Shown here: positions 8,958 through 17,886 of the stretch, piece by piece
Numbering within the stretch: position 1 is the stretch's first letter
Layout of the letters: every line of letters begins with the position of its first letter
Assembly: GCF_014651135.1 (NCBI RefSeq)
Contig: NZ_BMWH01000004.1
Span: forward strand, 186,001-250,000
Source: Streptomyces echinoruber
GTDB lineage: Bacteria; Actinomycetota; Actinomycetes; Streptomycetales; Streptomycetaceae
Direction of reading: 5' to 3'
DNA length: 64,000 bases
Program-made: the position numbers and the translations under genes
Notes under the pieces: model-generated
Databases searched by the model: none
What the model was told of the DNA's origin: nothing
The model's input: the letters and a program-made list of their open reading frames with translations, nothing else

Positions 8958-9985
8958 GCGGGGGCCCTCACCCCCGAGCCCAGGGCGGCGTCGTAGACCT
9001 CGCGGAACCGGCGCGAGAACACGCACCGTACACCGCCCGTGATCACCCCGGTGGCCACGGTGAGGTTCACCAGGACGTTGACGGCCGTGAAGTAGCCGAG
9101 GAAGCCCCACCCCTTGTGCCGCACGGCACAACGGTACAGGCCGCTGTCGCACGCGAGCCCGGCACCCAGCACCAGCAGGGGCACCACGGCCCAGGCCGCG
9201 CCGAACAGCAGCGGCAGCAGCAGGGCGGCGACGGCCAGGAGGCAGACCGCGCTCGCCCAAGCGCGGGGGCCGGAGGCGTAGCCGCCGGGGAGCCCGCGCC
9301 GCCGCAGGTACAGCGGCATGGCAAGGTGGATGCGCTGGTAGACCTTGCGCAGCACCAGCCTCAGCGTGTCGTCGTTGTCGTGCCGGCCCACCACGGCCGA
9401 GGTGCTGAGCGACGCGTACCGCAGCGTGAGGCGCAGTCCGAAGTCCTGATCCTCGGTGTGGCGCAGCAGGGGGTTGAATCCGCCGAGTTCGGCGAAGACA
9501 TCCGCGCGGATGGCGAAGGTGTTGGTGTGCACGGTACTGATCGGGCCTTCGGAACTGATCAGCGCGTAGTGCTGCTGGAGGCAGCGGTACTCCTCGATGC
9601 GACTGTCCCTGATCAGCGGGTGCGGATCGTAGATGCCGCAGACGGCCCCCAGGTTCGAGTCGGCGCGCAGCAGGCGGACGGCCTGCGACACGGCGTCGGG
9701 GGCGAGGGCCACGTCGGAGTCGACGAAGAGCAGGATCTCCCCCCGGGCGTGCGCGGCGCCCAGGTTGCGGGCCACCGAGACGCCGCCGTTCGTGCCGGTG
9801 CTGACGGCCTCGACTCCGAAGGAGGCGGCGACGGCCACGGAGTCGTCGGTGCTGCAGTCGTCGATCAGCACCGTCTCGAGCGACGGGTAGTCCTGCTCCT
9901 GGATCGCCTTCAGGCACAGGCCCAGGGACTTGGCGTAGTTGTAGTTCGGCACGATGACCGACACCAGGGGCTGCTGCTCAGACAC
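8954..9985 (-). CDS. GT2 family glycosyltransferase with C-terminal membrane segments
   Basis: A 343-residue GT2 enzyme. The GT-A domain (1-230) begins VSVIVPNYNYAKS, has the metal-binding motif FVDSDVA and the acceptor-side motif HTEDQDFGLRL. The last third has three to four hydrophobic helices, so it is membrane-bound and likely works on a lipid-linked acceptor or product. GTG start at 9985 follows GGAGGA and overlaps the epimerase gene by 8 nt. It is clearly related to the other GT2 of this operon at 13536-14555 (same opening and FVDSDVALAPDA motif). Donor and acceptor are unknown. Confidence 0.85.
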   Translation of the reverse strand: MSEQQPLVSVIVPNYNYAKSLGLCLKAIQEQDYPSLETVLIDDCSTDDSVAVAASFGVEAVSTGTNGGVSVARNLGAAHARGEILLFVDSDVALAPDAVSQAVRLLRADSNLGAVCGIYDPHPLIRDSRIEEYRCLQQHYALISSEGPISTVHTNTFAIRADVFAELGGFNPLLRHTEDQDFGLRLTLRYASLSTSAVVGRHDNDDTLRLVLRKVYQRIHLAMPLYLRRRGLPGGYASGPRAWASAVCLLAVAALLLPLLFGAAWAVVPLLVLGAGLACDSGLYRCAVRHKGWGFLGYFTAVNVLVNLTVATGVITGGVRCVFSRRFREVYDAALGSGVRAPA

Positions 9986-11090
9986 GGCTCCTCCTGCGGA
10001 TCGGCGGCCGGAAGAAGACCTTGGCGAGGGACAGCGCGCCCTGCCGCCAGGGCTCGACGCTGGTCACACCGCCGGTCGCCGGCCGGCGGGACGCCTGCCC
10101 GGAACGGCGCTGCTGCTCCCGCCACCACGCGTAGGTGCGCAGGATGGCGTCCTCGTTGGAGTACCGGGGAGTGAAGCCCAGCCGTTCCCGGGCGCGATCG
10201 GTGCTGACGAAGGAGTCGTCGAGCAGCTTGTGCAGCAGGCGGCCGTAGACGGGGGAGAGTCCGGTCCGCTCCAGCAGGCGCAGGGCCCCCACGGCCGGCC
10301 GGGCCGGGATCGGCACGACCCGCCGGCCGTGGCCGGCGGCGTCCAGCACGGCCTGGAAGTTCTCCCGCAGCGTGCCGAAGGAGGCCGCGCCGAGGTTGAA
10401 GGTGTCATCCGCCTTCTCGGGCGGGGCGTGCAGCGTGGTGATCACGGCGTCCACGAGGTCGTTGACGTCGAACATCTGGATGCGTACGTCGCCCTGCCCC
10501 AGGACGGGGAAGTTGCGGCCCTCCTCGGCCCATTCGAAGAGCATCGCGAACAGCCCCATCCGGCCCGGGCCGAGGAAGGTCTTGGGGCGCAGGACCGGCA
10601 GGCACGTCGCACCGCCGCGGAAGCGCTCGCAGACCTCCTCCGCCTCGGCCTTGGCGGCGCTGTAGGTGTCCACCGGCCGGCGCGGGTACTCCTCGGTGGT
10701 CGGCACGACCGTGGGCAGCCCGTAGACCGCGGTCGAGGAGATGTGGACGAACCGCGGAACCCGGTTGGCGGCGGCGGCCGTGAGCATGGTCCGGGTGCCG
10801 TCCACGATGACCGAACGTATCTGGTCGGTCGGATAGCTGGGCAGCGCGGCGGCGCAGTGCACCACCGCGTCGGCCTCGGCGAGCGCCCTCTTCATCGCCG
10901 CGCCGTCGCGGACGTCGGCGACGGTGACGTCGAGCCGGTCCGGCCGACCGCCGCCCGTGCCGGTGGCGGCCCAGCGCGCGGAGCCGGGTTCCCGGAGGTC
11001 CACGCAGTGCACGTGGTGTCCCTCGTCCAGCAGTCTGCCGATCAGGGTGGAGCCGAGCATCCCGGCCCCGCCTGTCACCACGACGTTCAT
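9978..11090 (-). CDS. NAD(P)-dependent sugar epimerase/dehydratase
   Basis: A 370-residue extended-SDR protein. The Rossmann motif VTGGAGMLGS is at the N-terminus; catalytic Ser/Tyr/Lys appear as HISSTAVYG and TYSAAKAEAE (YxxxK). The C-terminal 40 residues are basic and look like a tail beyond the fold. The family interconverts or reduces nucleotide sugars or, in some members, 3-beta-hydroxy compounds; the substrate is not evident. ATG at 11090 shares its A with the upstream TGA, so translation is coupled to the aminotransferase gene. Confidence 0.82.
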   Translation of the reverse strand: MNVVVTGGAGMLGSTLIGRLLDEGHHVHCVDLREPGSARWAATGTGGGRPDRLDVTVADVRDGAAMKRALAEADAVVHCAAALPSYPTDQIRSVIVDGTRTMLTAAAANRVPRFVHISSTAVYGLPTVVPTTEEYPRRPVDTYSAAKAEAEEVCERFRGGATCLPVLRPKTFLGPGRMGLFAMLFEWAEEGRNFPVLGQGDVRIQMFDVNDLVDAVITTLHAPPEKADDTFNLGAASFGTLRENFQAVLDAAGHGRRVVPIPARPAVGALRLLERTGLSPVYGRLLHKLLDDSFVSTDRARERLGFTPRYSNEDAILRTYAWWREQQRRSGQASRRPATGGVTSVEPWRQGALSLAKVFFRPPIRRRSRV

Positions 11091-12520
11091 CACCACAGCG
11101 ACGACACCTTTTCCTGGACGAACTTGGTGAGCAGCCGCGGAAGTCCCTTGGCCAGGGTCCTGTCGAGCGCTTCCAGGAAGCGCTCGACCTCGGGTTGCTC
11201 CACGATCAGCGGCGGGGCGGCGACCAGCGGGTTGCTTCCGTTGAGCGTGTAGTACGTGTAGATGTCGTGGTCGCGGTACAGCGCGTTCACCACCGACGAG
11301 GTGATCAGCTTGGTCAGGAACCGGGGGTCGCGGGTCATCCCGCCGGGCACCAGTCTGGCCGCCAGTTCGAGCAGCTTGGGTCCCTCGCGCAGGAAGACGC
11401 CGTGCAGGGCGCCGGCCCCGCGGACGTCGGCCACGGTCTCGGCGTGCTCCTTCGCGATGCGTTCCAGTCCCGGCGCGAGGACTCGTTCGATGGCCCGGGC
11501 GCGCGCGGGGTAGTCGTCGTCCACGACGATGTTGATCGCCTCGATGGCGGTGGCCGTCTCCTCGCCGAACCCGTAGTACGTGGTGCTGGTGCTCTGCAGC
11601 AGGGCGTCCACCATGTTGTCGTAGGCACGGCGGAAGACCGGCTCGCGGGCCACGTAGGCCGAGACGGACGACTTGCCGCCGCCGAAGGACTTGGACGTGG
11701 TCACCACGTCCGGTACGAGGCCGGGGTAGCGCATGAAGTAGAAGAGGCTGCCGGTCTTCCCCCAGCCGGTGTAGATCTCGTCGAAGACGAGGACGATGTC
11801 CTCCTGCGTGCACAGGGCGCGCAGTCCCCGCAGGAACTCCTCCGAGCACCACTGCATGGTGGAGGCGCTGAATGGTTCGACGAGGATCGCGTAGATGTCG
11901 CACTCACCGTTCGCGGCCCGGGAGCGCGCGACCTCCGCGCGGATCGCGCCCAGGTCGCCGTACGGGTAGGTGACCACCCCCTGGATGCCGGGGAACCGGA
12001 ACGTCTCCTGCGCCTGCCCGGTGAGGCTGCCCGAGCCGAGGAGCTTGCCGTGGAAGGCGATGTCGGCGCGCAGGACGCGGCCGCGGGAACCGTTGTGATA
12101 CTTGTACGCCAGTTTCACGGCGCCCTCTACCGCCTCCGCGCCGGAGTTGGGGAAGAAGGACATGCCGAGGTCGCCGGGCAGGAGCTGCGCCAGGTTGTGG
12201 CCGAGTGCCGCCACGTAGGGGGAGAAGTAGGTCTTGTGCACCTCCATCCGCTGCTCCTGCTGGAACCTCTGGCGCGCGGCCAGGATCCGCGGGTGGTTGT
12301 GTCCGTGGTTGAGGACGCCGACGCCGCCGGTGAAGTCGAGGATGCGGCGGCCGTCGCGCTGGTGGAGGTAGGCGCCCTCGGCGCGTTCGACCAGTTCCCT
12401 GCCGAACCCGAAGGACGTCATCAGGGACACCTGGCTGCGGTTGACGTGCCGCCGGTAGAGGTCGTGCACCTGTTTCGCCGTCAGAGTCTGGGTGTCGTCG
12501 ATGGTCAACAGCTTGTTCAT
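11090..12520 (-). CDS. Class III PLP-dependent aminotransferase
   Basis: A 476-residue fold-type I aminotransferase of the ornithine/GSA class. Motifs seen: LDFTGGVGVLNHGHNHP, FFPNSGAEAVEGAVKLAYKY, VFDEIYTGWGKTG (Asp for the PLP pyridine) and TSKSFGGGKS with a candidate Schiff-base lysine. The C-terminus is about 30 residues longer than usual. It would install or remove an amino group on a small keto/aldehyde substrate, possibly a sugar-like intermediate from neighbouring enzymes. ATG at 12520 overlaps the upstream stop by 4 nt; GGGGAAA serves as ribosome binding site. Confidence 0.85.
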   Translation of the reverse strand: MNKLLTIDDTQTLTAKQVHDLYRRHVNRSQVSLMTSFGFGRELVERAEGAYLHQRDGRRILDFTGGVGVLNHGHNHPRILAARQRFQQEQRMEVHKTYFSPYVAALGHNLAQLLPGDLGMSFFPNSGAEAVEGAVKLAYKYHNGSRGRVLRADIAFHGKLLGSGSLTGQAQETFRFPGIQGVVTYPYGDLGAIRAEVARSRAANGECDIYAILVEPFSASTMQWCSEEFLRGLRALCTQEDIVLVFDEIYTGWGKTGSLFYFMRYPGLVPDVVTTSKSFGGGKSSVSAYVAREPVFRRAYDNMVDALLQSTSTTYYGFGEETATAIEAINIVVDDDYPARARAIERVLAPGLERIAKEHAETVADVRGAGALHGVFLREGPKLLELAARLVPGGMTRDPRFLTKLITSSVVNALYRDHDIYTYYTLNGSNPLVAAPPLIVEQPEVERFLEALDRTLAKGLPRLLTKFVQEKVSSLW

Positions 12521-13539
12521 GGTTTCCCCGTCCTTGCTGTGTCGTGCGGTACGGAGGTCTTCCGGGAAGAGGAGGAGTGCGTCCTGCCGGAGTGCCGTCG
12601 GCGGGCACCGCCACGGACGAGCAGCAGTGCGCCGCCGGCGACCGCGACCTCGCTCGCGGTGCAGATGATGCGGCTGGCCACCGCGACCGCTCCGGCGGCC
12701 GGCCAGGGCAGCACGCCGGAGAGCACCAGCATGAGGATCGCCTCGCGGGCGCCCCAGCCGTCCGGCAGGACGACGGCCAGGCTGCTGAGAGCGGTGGCCA
12801 GCGCGAAGCCCCCGACGCACAGCGGCAGCGCCCTGAGCGCGTCGGCGCCGAACAGGACCGCCAGCGACCACAGGTGAAGCCCGGCGACCAGCCAGGAGGC
12901 GGTGGCCGCCACCATGCTGCGGCGCAGCCCGGAGTCGGTCGGCAGGTGGGCGGGGGGACTTCTGCGGGCCAGCCGGGCCGCCACCCGCACCATCGAGGTG
13001 AGCAGCCCGGGGCGGACGAACAGGGCGCCCACGGCACCGGCCGGCAGCAGCAGCCACCACGCCTGGCCGCCGAGCAGCCCCGGCCCGCAGGTCAGGCCCA
13101 GGGCGAGGCCGGTCAGCGTACCGACCGCGAGGTTCAGCAGGAAGACGCCGGACATGGCCGGCGCCGAGTAGCCGGCTTCCCTGCCCAGGCGGAGCTGGGC
13201 GAGCAGGCCCCAGACCCGGCCGGGTATGTACTTGCCGAGAAACGACGTGAAGTAGATGCGCGCGGCGACGAGAACGTCCGCCACGGGGCGCAGTCCGTCC
13301 AGGAGCGCCCGCCAGGAGACCAGGGTGAGCGCCACGCCCACGGCGTTGGCGGCGAACGCGGCGACCAGGTACGGGATCGATCGCGGGCGCAGCACCAGCT
13401 TTGCGAGCGTGCCGGTCCCGTCGTGCACCGACAGCCACAGCCCGGCCAGCACCGCCAGGAAGAACACGCCGGACAGCACGCCGCGCCGGATGCCACGCCC
13501 CGCCGCCCGCAGGTCCGGCCGGGGCTCCGTCGTCGTCAC
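12517..13539 (-). CDS. LPG-synthase-type integral membrane protein (YbhN/AglD family)
   Basis: A 340-residue protein with about eight hydrophobic helices, matching the lysylphosphatidylglycerol synthase transmembrane region (UPF0104). Family hallmarks include SFLGKYIPGRVWGL and PDGWGAREAIL. Proteins of this family often sit with polyprenyl-phosphate glycosyltransferases and are suggested to move lipids or lipid-linked sugars. The basic, Ser-rich tail (last 35 residues) lies after the final helix. GTG start at 13539 overlaps the upstream GT2 stop by 4 nt. Role here, perhaps flippase-like, is inferred from context. Confidence 0.82.
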   Translation of the reverse strand: MTTTEPRPDLRAAGRGIRRGVLSGVFFLAVLAGLWLSVHDGTGTLAKLVLRPRSIPYLVAAFAANAVGVALTLVSWRALLDGLRPVADVLVAARIYFTSFLGKYIPGRVWGLLAQLRLGREAGYSAPAMSGVFLLNLAVGTLTGLALGLTCGPGLLGGQAWWLLLPAGAVGALFVRPGLLTSMVRVAARLARRSPPAHLPTDSGLRRSMVAATASWLVAGLHLWSLAVLFGADALRALPLCVGGFALATALSSLAVVLPDGWGAREAILMLVLSGVLPWPAAGAVAVASRIICTASEVAVAGGALLLVRGGARRRHSGRTHSSSSRKTSVPHDTARTGKP

Positions 13540-14555
13540 CGCGCGGACGCCTCGGTGGGGGGCCCGACCCGCCCGGCGTCCGGGCGGCCGAAGTCGCGGT
13601 CCGTCAGCATTCTCAGCCCTCCCCAGGCGGCGCCCGTGACGATCGACAGCTGGACCAGGAGGTGCACCCCGGTGAAGTAGGCGAGGAAGGCAGGGCCCCG
13701 CTCGCGCAGCACGAAGCGGCTCAGGCCGGGGTCCGCGACGGCGGCGGCCAGGAGGCACAGCGCCGGAACGCCAGGGGCCAGCGGCAGCAGGGGCAGCGTC
13801 GCCACCGTGAGGGCAACCGCGAGGACACCGGTCGTGCTGTGCGCCCGCACCGCGTTCCGCCGGGCCCGGTGCGCCGCGGCGAACGGGATCAGCAACTGGG
13901 CCCGCCTGGCCTGTTCGCGGAGCAGGGCGCGCAGGCTGTCGGCGTCGTCGTGGCGGCCGGTGATGGTGTCCGTCAGGCGGATGCGGCAGCGGCCGTCGAG
14001 CCGGTTGCTGTATTCCAGGTCCTCCGAGTCGCGCAGCCGCTCGTCGAGCGGGCCGACCGCCTCGAAGACCTCGCGCCGGACGGCGCCCAGCGCAAAGAAG
14101 GCCGAGGCCACGACGCCGACGCTGCGGCGGTGGAAGTAGTGGGCGTGCAGCACCCGGTAGCGCTCGACCGGGCCATCGTCGAAGAGCGGCCGCGCGTCCG
14201 GGACACCGTGGACGAAACCGCAGCCGGGATCCTCCGTGAAGATCCGGACGGCGTTCTCCAGCGCGTCGGGCGCGAGGGCCACGTCGGAATCGACGAAGAA
14301 GAGGATGTCGCCCCGGCTCGCGGCGGCGCCGCGGTTGCGGACCGCCGAGACACCGCTGTTGCCCGAGTTCTCGATCAGCCGGCACGGATAGCTTCGGATG
14401 ATCTCCCGTGAGCGGTCCGTGCTGGCGTCGTCGACGACGATGACCTCCAGTGGCCGGAGCGTCTGGGCGAAGACCGCGTCCAGGCACGCGGGCAGTGTCT
14501 TCTCGTAGTTGTAGTTGGGAATGATGACCGACACGGTCGGCATGTCAGGCTTCAT
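13536..14555 (-). CDS. GT2 family glycosyltransferase, paralog of the gene at 8954
   Basis: A 339-residue GT2 enzyme. GT-A domain: VSVIIPNYNYEK at the start, VVDDASTD, FFVDSDVALAPDA with the metal-binding DSD, and SEDLEYSNRL near residue 190. Three hydrophobic helices close the protein. Same architecture as the second GT2 of the operon, suggesting duplication and two consecutive transfers. ATG at 14555 follows AAGGA. It starts 54 nt after the UbiA-family gene, the only non-overlapping junction in the operon. Confidence 0.85.
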   Translation of the reverse strand: MKPDMPTVSVIIPNYNYEKTLPACLDAVFAQTLRPLEVIVVDDASTDRSREIIRSYPCRLIENSGNSGVSAVRNRGAAASRGDILFFVDSDVALAPDALENAVRIFTEDPGCGFVHGVPDARPLFDDGPVERYRVLHAHYFHRRSVGVVASAFFALGAVRREVFEAVGPLDERLRDSEDLEYSNRLDGRCRIRLTDTITGRHDDADSLRALLREQARRAQLLIPFAAAHRARRNAVRAHSTTGVLAVALTVATLPLLPLAPGVPALCLLAAAVADPGLSRFVLRERGPAFLAYFTGVHLLVQLSIVTGAAWGGLRMLTDRDFGRPDAGRVGPPTEASAR

Positions 14556-14609
14556 GCGGCGTCCTTGGGGCTTCGTACGGCGTTCTCGGGGCTTCCCACC
14601 GGTCGTGTC

Positions 14610-15563
14610 TCACCGGCCCTGCAGTCCGCCCACGAGTTCCTGATGGCCGGCCAGCACCGAGGTGAAGGCGAGACAGCCGAAGCACAGCAGCGCGCTGACG
14701 ACGACCCGCCGATCGCGCAGCAGGGTCTCCGCGGGGTCCCCGCCGCCCCCTTCCGAGATCACTATCTGGAGATAACGGAACAGGCCGTACAGGACGAACG
14801 GCATAGTCGTCAGGAGGGCCACCTGGCCGAAGGGCTGGGCCGCGTCGCCGTGCAGGAAGCCTGCGTACCCCAGTACCGCGACGACTGCGGTGACGACGAC
14901 CATCTGGTCGACGAACGGGCGCGAATAGCCCTCCAGCGTGGGGCGGTGCCGGTCGGCCGCCGTCCCCAGGTCGAGCTCCTGCCGCCGCTTGCCCAGGCTG
15001 ATCATGACGGAGGCCGCGTAGACGGCCAGGACGAGCCACACCGACAGCGGGATGCCGTCGGCCAGGGAGCCCAGGACGACCCGCAGCGCGAAGCCGGCCG
15101 CGACGACGAACACGTCGACCAGGGCGATGTGCTTGAGCAGGTGGCTGTAAAGCAGATTGAGCACGACATAGGCAGCCACGGGCCAGGCGAGCGGCCACGG
15201 CCCGAGTGCGGCGAGCGCCGCCGACGCCGCGGTGAGCAGCGCCGCCCAGGCGATCGCCACAGGGACGGAGACCCGTCCGGAGGCGATCGGCCGGGCGCGT
15301 TTCACCGGGTGCAGACGGTCGCGCTCGCGGTCGGCCAGGTCATTGATCACGTACACGACCGAGGCCGCGAGAGTGAACAGGGCGACTGCCCAGGCCATGC
15401 GGGGCAGCGTGTGCCGGCTCCAATGCTCGCCGCCGATCAGCGGCAGGGTCACGGCCACCAGGTTCTTCGGCCACTGGCGGGGCCGCACCAGCCGCAGCAG
15501 GTCCCCGGTGCGCAGGCCGGAGCTGGTGGAGCGGTCGTGCAAGCGCGGCTCCGTGACCGTCAT
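14610..15563 (-). CDS. UbiA-family prenyltransferase, DPPR-synthase-like
   Basis: A 317-residue membrane protein with about eight helices. The first Asp-rich motif (residues 74-96) starts NDLADRERDRLHP and continues into KRARPIASG; the second is SLGKRRQELD. This spacing and the HPxKxxRP signature resemble decaprenyl-phosphate 5-phosphoribosyltransferase (Rv3806c type) rather than menaquinone or heme enzymes. Such an enzyme joins phosphoribose from PRPP to polyprenyl phosphate, giving a lipid-linked pentose for the following enzymes (family knowledge plus inference). ATG at 15563 has GGGGAG upstream. It is first of the seven-gene operon. Confidence 0.82.
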   Translation of the reverse strand: MTVTEPRLHDRSTSSGLRTGDLLRLVRPRQWPKNLVAVTLPLIGGEHWSRHTLPRMAWAVALFTLAASVVYVINDLADRERDRLHPVKRARPIASGRVSVPVAIAWAALLTAASAALAALGPWPLAWPVAAYVVLNLLYSHLLKHIALVDVFVVAAGFALRVVLGSLADGIPLSVWLVLAVYAASVMISLGKRRQELDLGTAADRHRPTLEGYSRPFVDQMVVVTAVVAVLGYAGFLHGDAAQPFGQVALLTTMPFVLYGLFRYLQIVISEGGGGDPAETLLRDRRVVVSALLCFGCLAFTSVLAGHQELVGGLQGR

Positions 15564-16228
15564 GCCGTCTCCCCGCCGGGTCCGAGGCCGCGAGGGCGAG
15601 GATGCCCCGGGGGCGTGTGCCGGCGTCTTCCGCCCCGCGCGGCCGGACGTCCCGCGCCGCCTGGGCGCGCGGTGGAGGGGAGGGGATTGCACGTCGTCAT
15701 GGCTCTCCTTACAGACCGCGCCGTAAGGCCGAAAGGCGGCGGTTCGTGGCGAACAAAAAGCGCGCACGTGCGACGGGAGACGATGGTTTTCCGGGGACCC
15801 GGCCAGGGGCCTGACCGGGGGTTCGCTCGTGATTCCGACCGGGGCCCGGCCGGGGCTCGCTCGTGGCCCGGCGGGCAGGCCGAGACTGCCCCGCGACGGG
15901 AGCGGGGGCAAGGCCGCCGTGCCGCGCCCGAGTCCGACCGCGCATCCGGACGCCCCTGTTCCGGTGGCGTCGCCGGCGCCCGCCCGACTCGCGAACCCGC
16001 CGGTCGGCGCCGCTTGCCCGGCCGGCGCCGGGAAAGCGGCGCCCCTCGTCCTCAGTGGGCCTCTGGTGATTCTCCGCCCGGCCGCATGAGGCCCTCTGGA
16101 AGGGCTGTTCCCCCGGTGCACCGCCCCTGCCGGTCTCCGCCGGGTCCGGCTCTGCCCGGACGCCAGCGGCCCTGCGGCGGCCCGCGTCCGGCGGCCGCCG
16201 GATCCGCGGTCCGGCGACCGGGAACGGC
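15564..16228. other. Leader and promoter region of the seven-gene operon
   Basis: About 665 nt without a convincing gene. The frames that cross it encode Arg/Gly/Pro-rich sequence with no domain. A short AT-richer patch at 15745-15765 (GCGAACAAAAAGCG) is the likeliest promoter zone for the minus-strand operon. Confidence 0.45.
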
Positions 16229-16268
16229 AGAGCCCGGCCCCGGTGGTGACGCACCGGGGCCGGGCTCT
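16229..16268. terminator. Strong hairpin terminator after the aldo/keto reductase gene
   Basis: Perfect 16-bp inverted repeat, arms 16229-16244 and 16253-16268, 8-nt loop. It is 26 nt past the stop of the minus-strand aldo/keto reductase gene and separates it from the operon beyond. Confidence 0.8.
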
Positions 16269-16293
16269 TCGGGCGCGGCGATGGCCGCGCGGT

Positions 16294-17256
16294 TCAGGCG
16301 GTGTTCAGCCGCTCCAGTTGGCCGGCGTCCAGTTCGAGGTCGACCGCGGCCAGGCATTCCTCGAGCTGTGCCACCGAGCTCACTCCGATGACCGGAAGCA
16401 CGCTGGGCGAGCTGTGCAGGTGCCAGGCCAGCGCCACCTGGTTCGGCGAGGCGCCGAGCTCGTCCGCGACTTGGCGGAGCACGGCCAGCCGGTCCGGCGT
16501 GCCGGGGTGGTCGTACTGCTTCGGGATTGCGCGGTCCGAGCGGGTCAGCGCCCCGCCCAGCAGGGTCGAGTAGCCGAGCAGCGTCAGTTCCGGCTCTGAG
16601 CGCACGTAGTCGAGGAGTTCGTCGCTGACGTGGGGGTTGGCGCCGAAGTCGGCTCCGGGCCGCGGTTGGAGGTAGGTGGCGCGCTGCTGGACGCACGTGT
16701 AGCCGGCGACACCGAGCTGCCGCGCGAGGGCACGGGCCCGTTCGATCCGCCACGCCGCGTGGTTGCTGCATCCGAGCAGCCGGACGGTACCCTGCTCGAC
16801 CAGGTCCCCGAAGGCCGCGACCGTCTCCTCCAGCGGAGTACGCCGGTCCTCGATGTGCGCGTAGTACACGTCGATGCGGTCGGTGCCCAGCCGCTCCAGG
16901 CTGCCCTTGACCTGACGGTGTATCACTTCCCTGGACAGTCCCTCGGCAGCCTGCGGCCACGGGGCGCCGAGGGGCACGGGCAGTGCTCCCACCTTGGTGG
17001 CCAGGGTCACCTGGTCGCGTGCGCCGCGGCTGCGCAGCCACCTTCCAAGCAGTGCCTCGCTCTCCTCGCCCGTTCCGCCCTCGACCCAGAACGCGTACGT
17101 GTTGGCGGTGTCGATGAAAGTGCCGCCGGCCTCCAGGAACCGGTCGAGGACGGCGAACGCCGTCGCCTCGTCGGTGCTGGTGCCGAAGTGCATCGCTCCC
17201 AGGCAGATCGCGCTCGTGTCTAATCCGGACGCCCCGCCGATTCGCCGCTGCTTCAT
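16294..17256 (-). CDS. Aldo/keto reductase
   Basis: A 320-residue NADPH-dependent oxidoreductase of the AKR fold. The catalytic tetrad can be read: Asp and Tyr in FIDTANTYAFW, Lys in LATKVG, His in YYAHIEDRR. The NADP-binding end is QVALAWHLHSSPSVLPVIGV. It reduces a carbonyl, possibly one made by the island's pathway. ATG at 17256 follows GAGGAG. It is divergent from the SARP gene, sharing a 630-nt control region, and has its own terminator, so it may be a separate transcript. Confidence 0.87.
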   Translation of the reverse strand: MKQRRIGGASGLDTSAICLGAMHFGTSTDEATAFAVLDRFLEAGGTFIDTANTYAFWVEGGTGEESEALLGRWLRSRGARDQVTLATKVGALPVPLGAPWPQAAEGLSREVIHRQVKGSLERLGTDRIDVYYAHIEDRRTPLEETVAAFGDLVEQGTVRLLGCSNHAAWRIERARALARQLGVAGYTCVQQRATYLQPRPGADFGANPHVSDELLDYVRSEPELTLLGYSTLLGGALTRSDRAIPKQYDHPGTPDRLAVLRQVADELGASPNQVALAWHLHSSPSVLPVIGVSSVAQLEECLAAVDLELDAGQLERLNTA

Positions 17257-17886
17257 TCGATGTCCTCCTCTTGTTTCGCCCTGTGCAGGTGGCAACCGGA
17301 ACTCACCCGGCGAATTCCGTGCTGGGTCGCCGCAGGCGCACCGGCGTCCGGACTGTAGGGGATGAGCCCGCCGCCGGGCGACGCCGCGCCGCCCGGGCGG
17401 GCGAAGCCGCACGCTCCGGCGTGGCCGAACCCGATCGGCGGCGTACCGGCCGGCGGCCGGGCCCCGGCGCACAGGCGGAAGGCGGTACGGCGCCGCGGCG
17501 GTGCACCCTGCCCCGGCCGGAAGGGCGGCCACGCGCACACCTGTCCACTCGGTCGAACACTCGATTCGACGTGATCGTTCCGCATCCGCCCCACCCGGTG
17601 TCCCGGGCCCGGAAAAATGAGTTCCGGAATCTCCGGTGCCGGAAACCGCGGGGAAGATTACCAGAGCCGGGCGCCAGAATTGTTCCGACATGCACCATTG
17701 GTGCATGCCGGGAGAGCGGCCCGATTCAGCCATTCTGCACCCCCGAGGAACGATAAAAAAATCTGGCCGCGCGCGGGCACCGCGTGCTACCTTCTGCGCA
17801 TTGCTGATCGAACGGGCTTCAATCTTTGGCGATTCTTGAATGGCGCTGCGCATGGCTTTCGGCCAGACAACGGGGAGAGTCCTGAC
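17257..17886. other. Divergent control region between aldo/keto reductase and SARP genes
   Basis: 630 nt with no supported gene. The half near the SARP gene is clearly lower in G+C (about 17600-17880, with CGATAAAAAAATC at 17749-17761), as expected for promoters. It includes a near-perfect palindrome at 17689-17707. Confidence 0.55.
17689..17707. promoter_or_regulatory. Candidate operator: 9-bp dyad in the SARP promoter region
   Basis: CATGCACCA-T-TGGTGCATG, perfect 9-bp arms with a single central base. It lies 180 nt upstream of the SARP start. The arm length and spacing suit a dimeric HTH repressor. The regulator is unknown. Confidence 0.5.

Noticed and set aside
14565..16391. 608-residue plus-strand frame over the UbiA gene
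   Set aside because: No domain or ribosome binding site; UbiA motifs are on the other strand.
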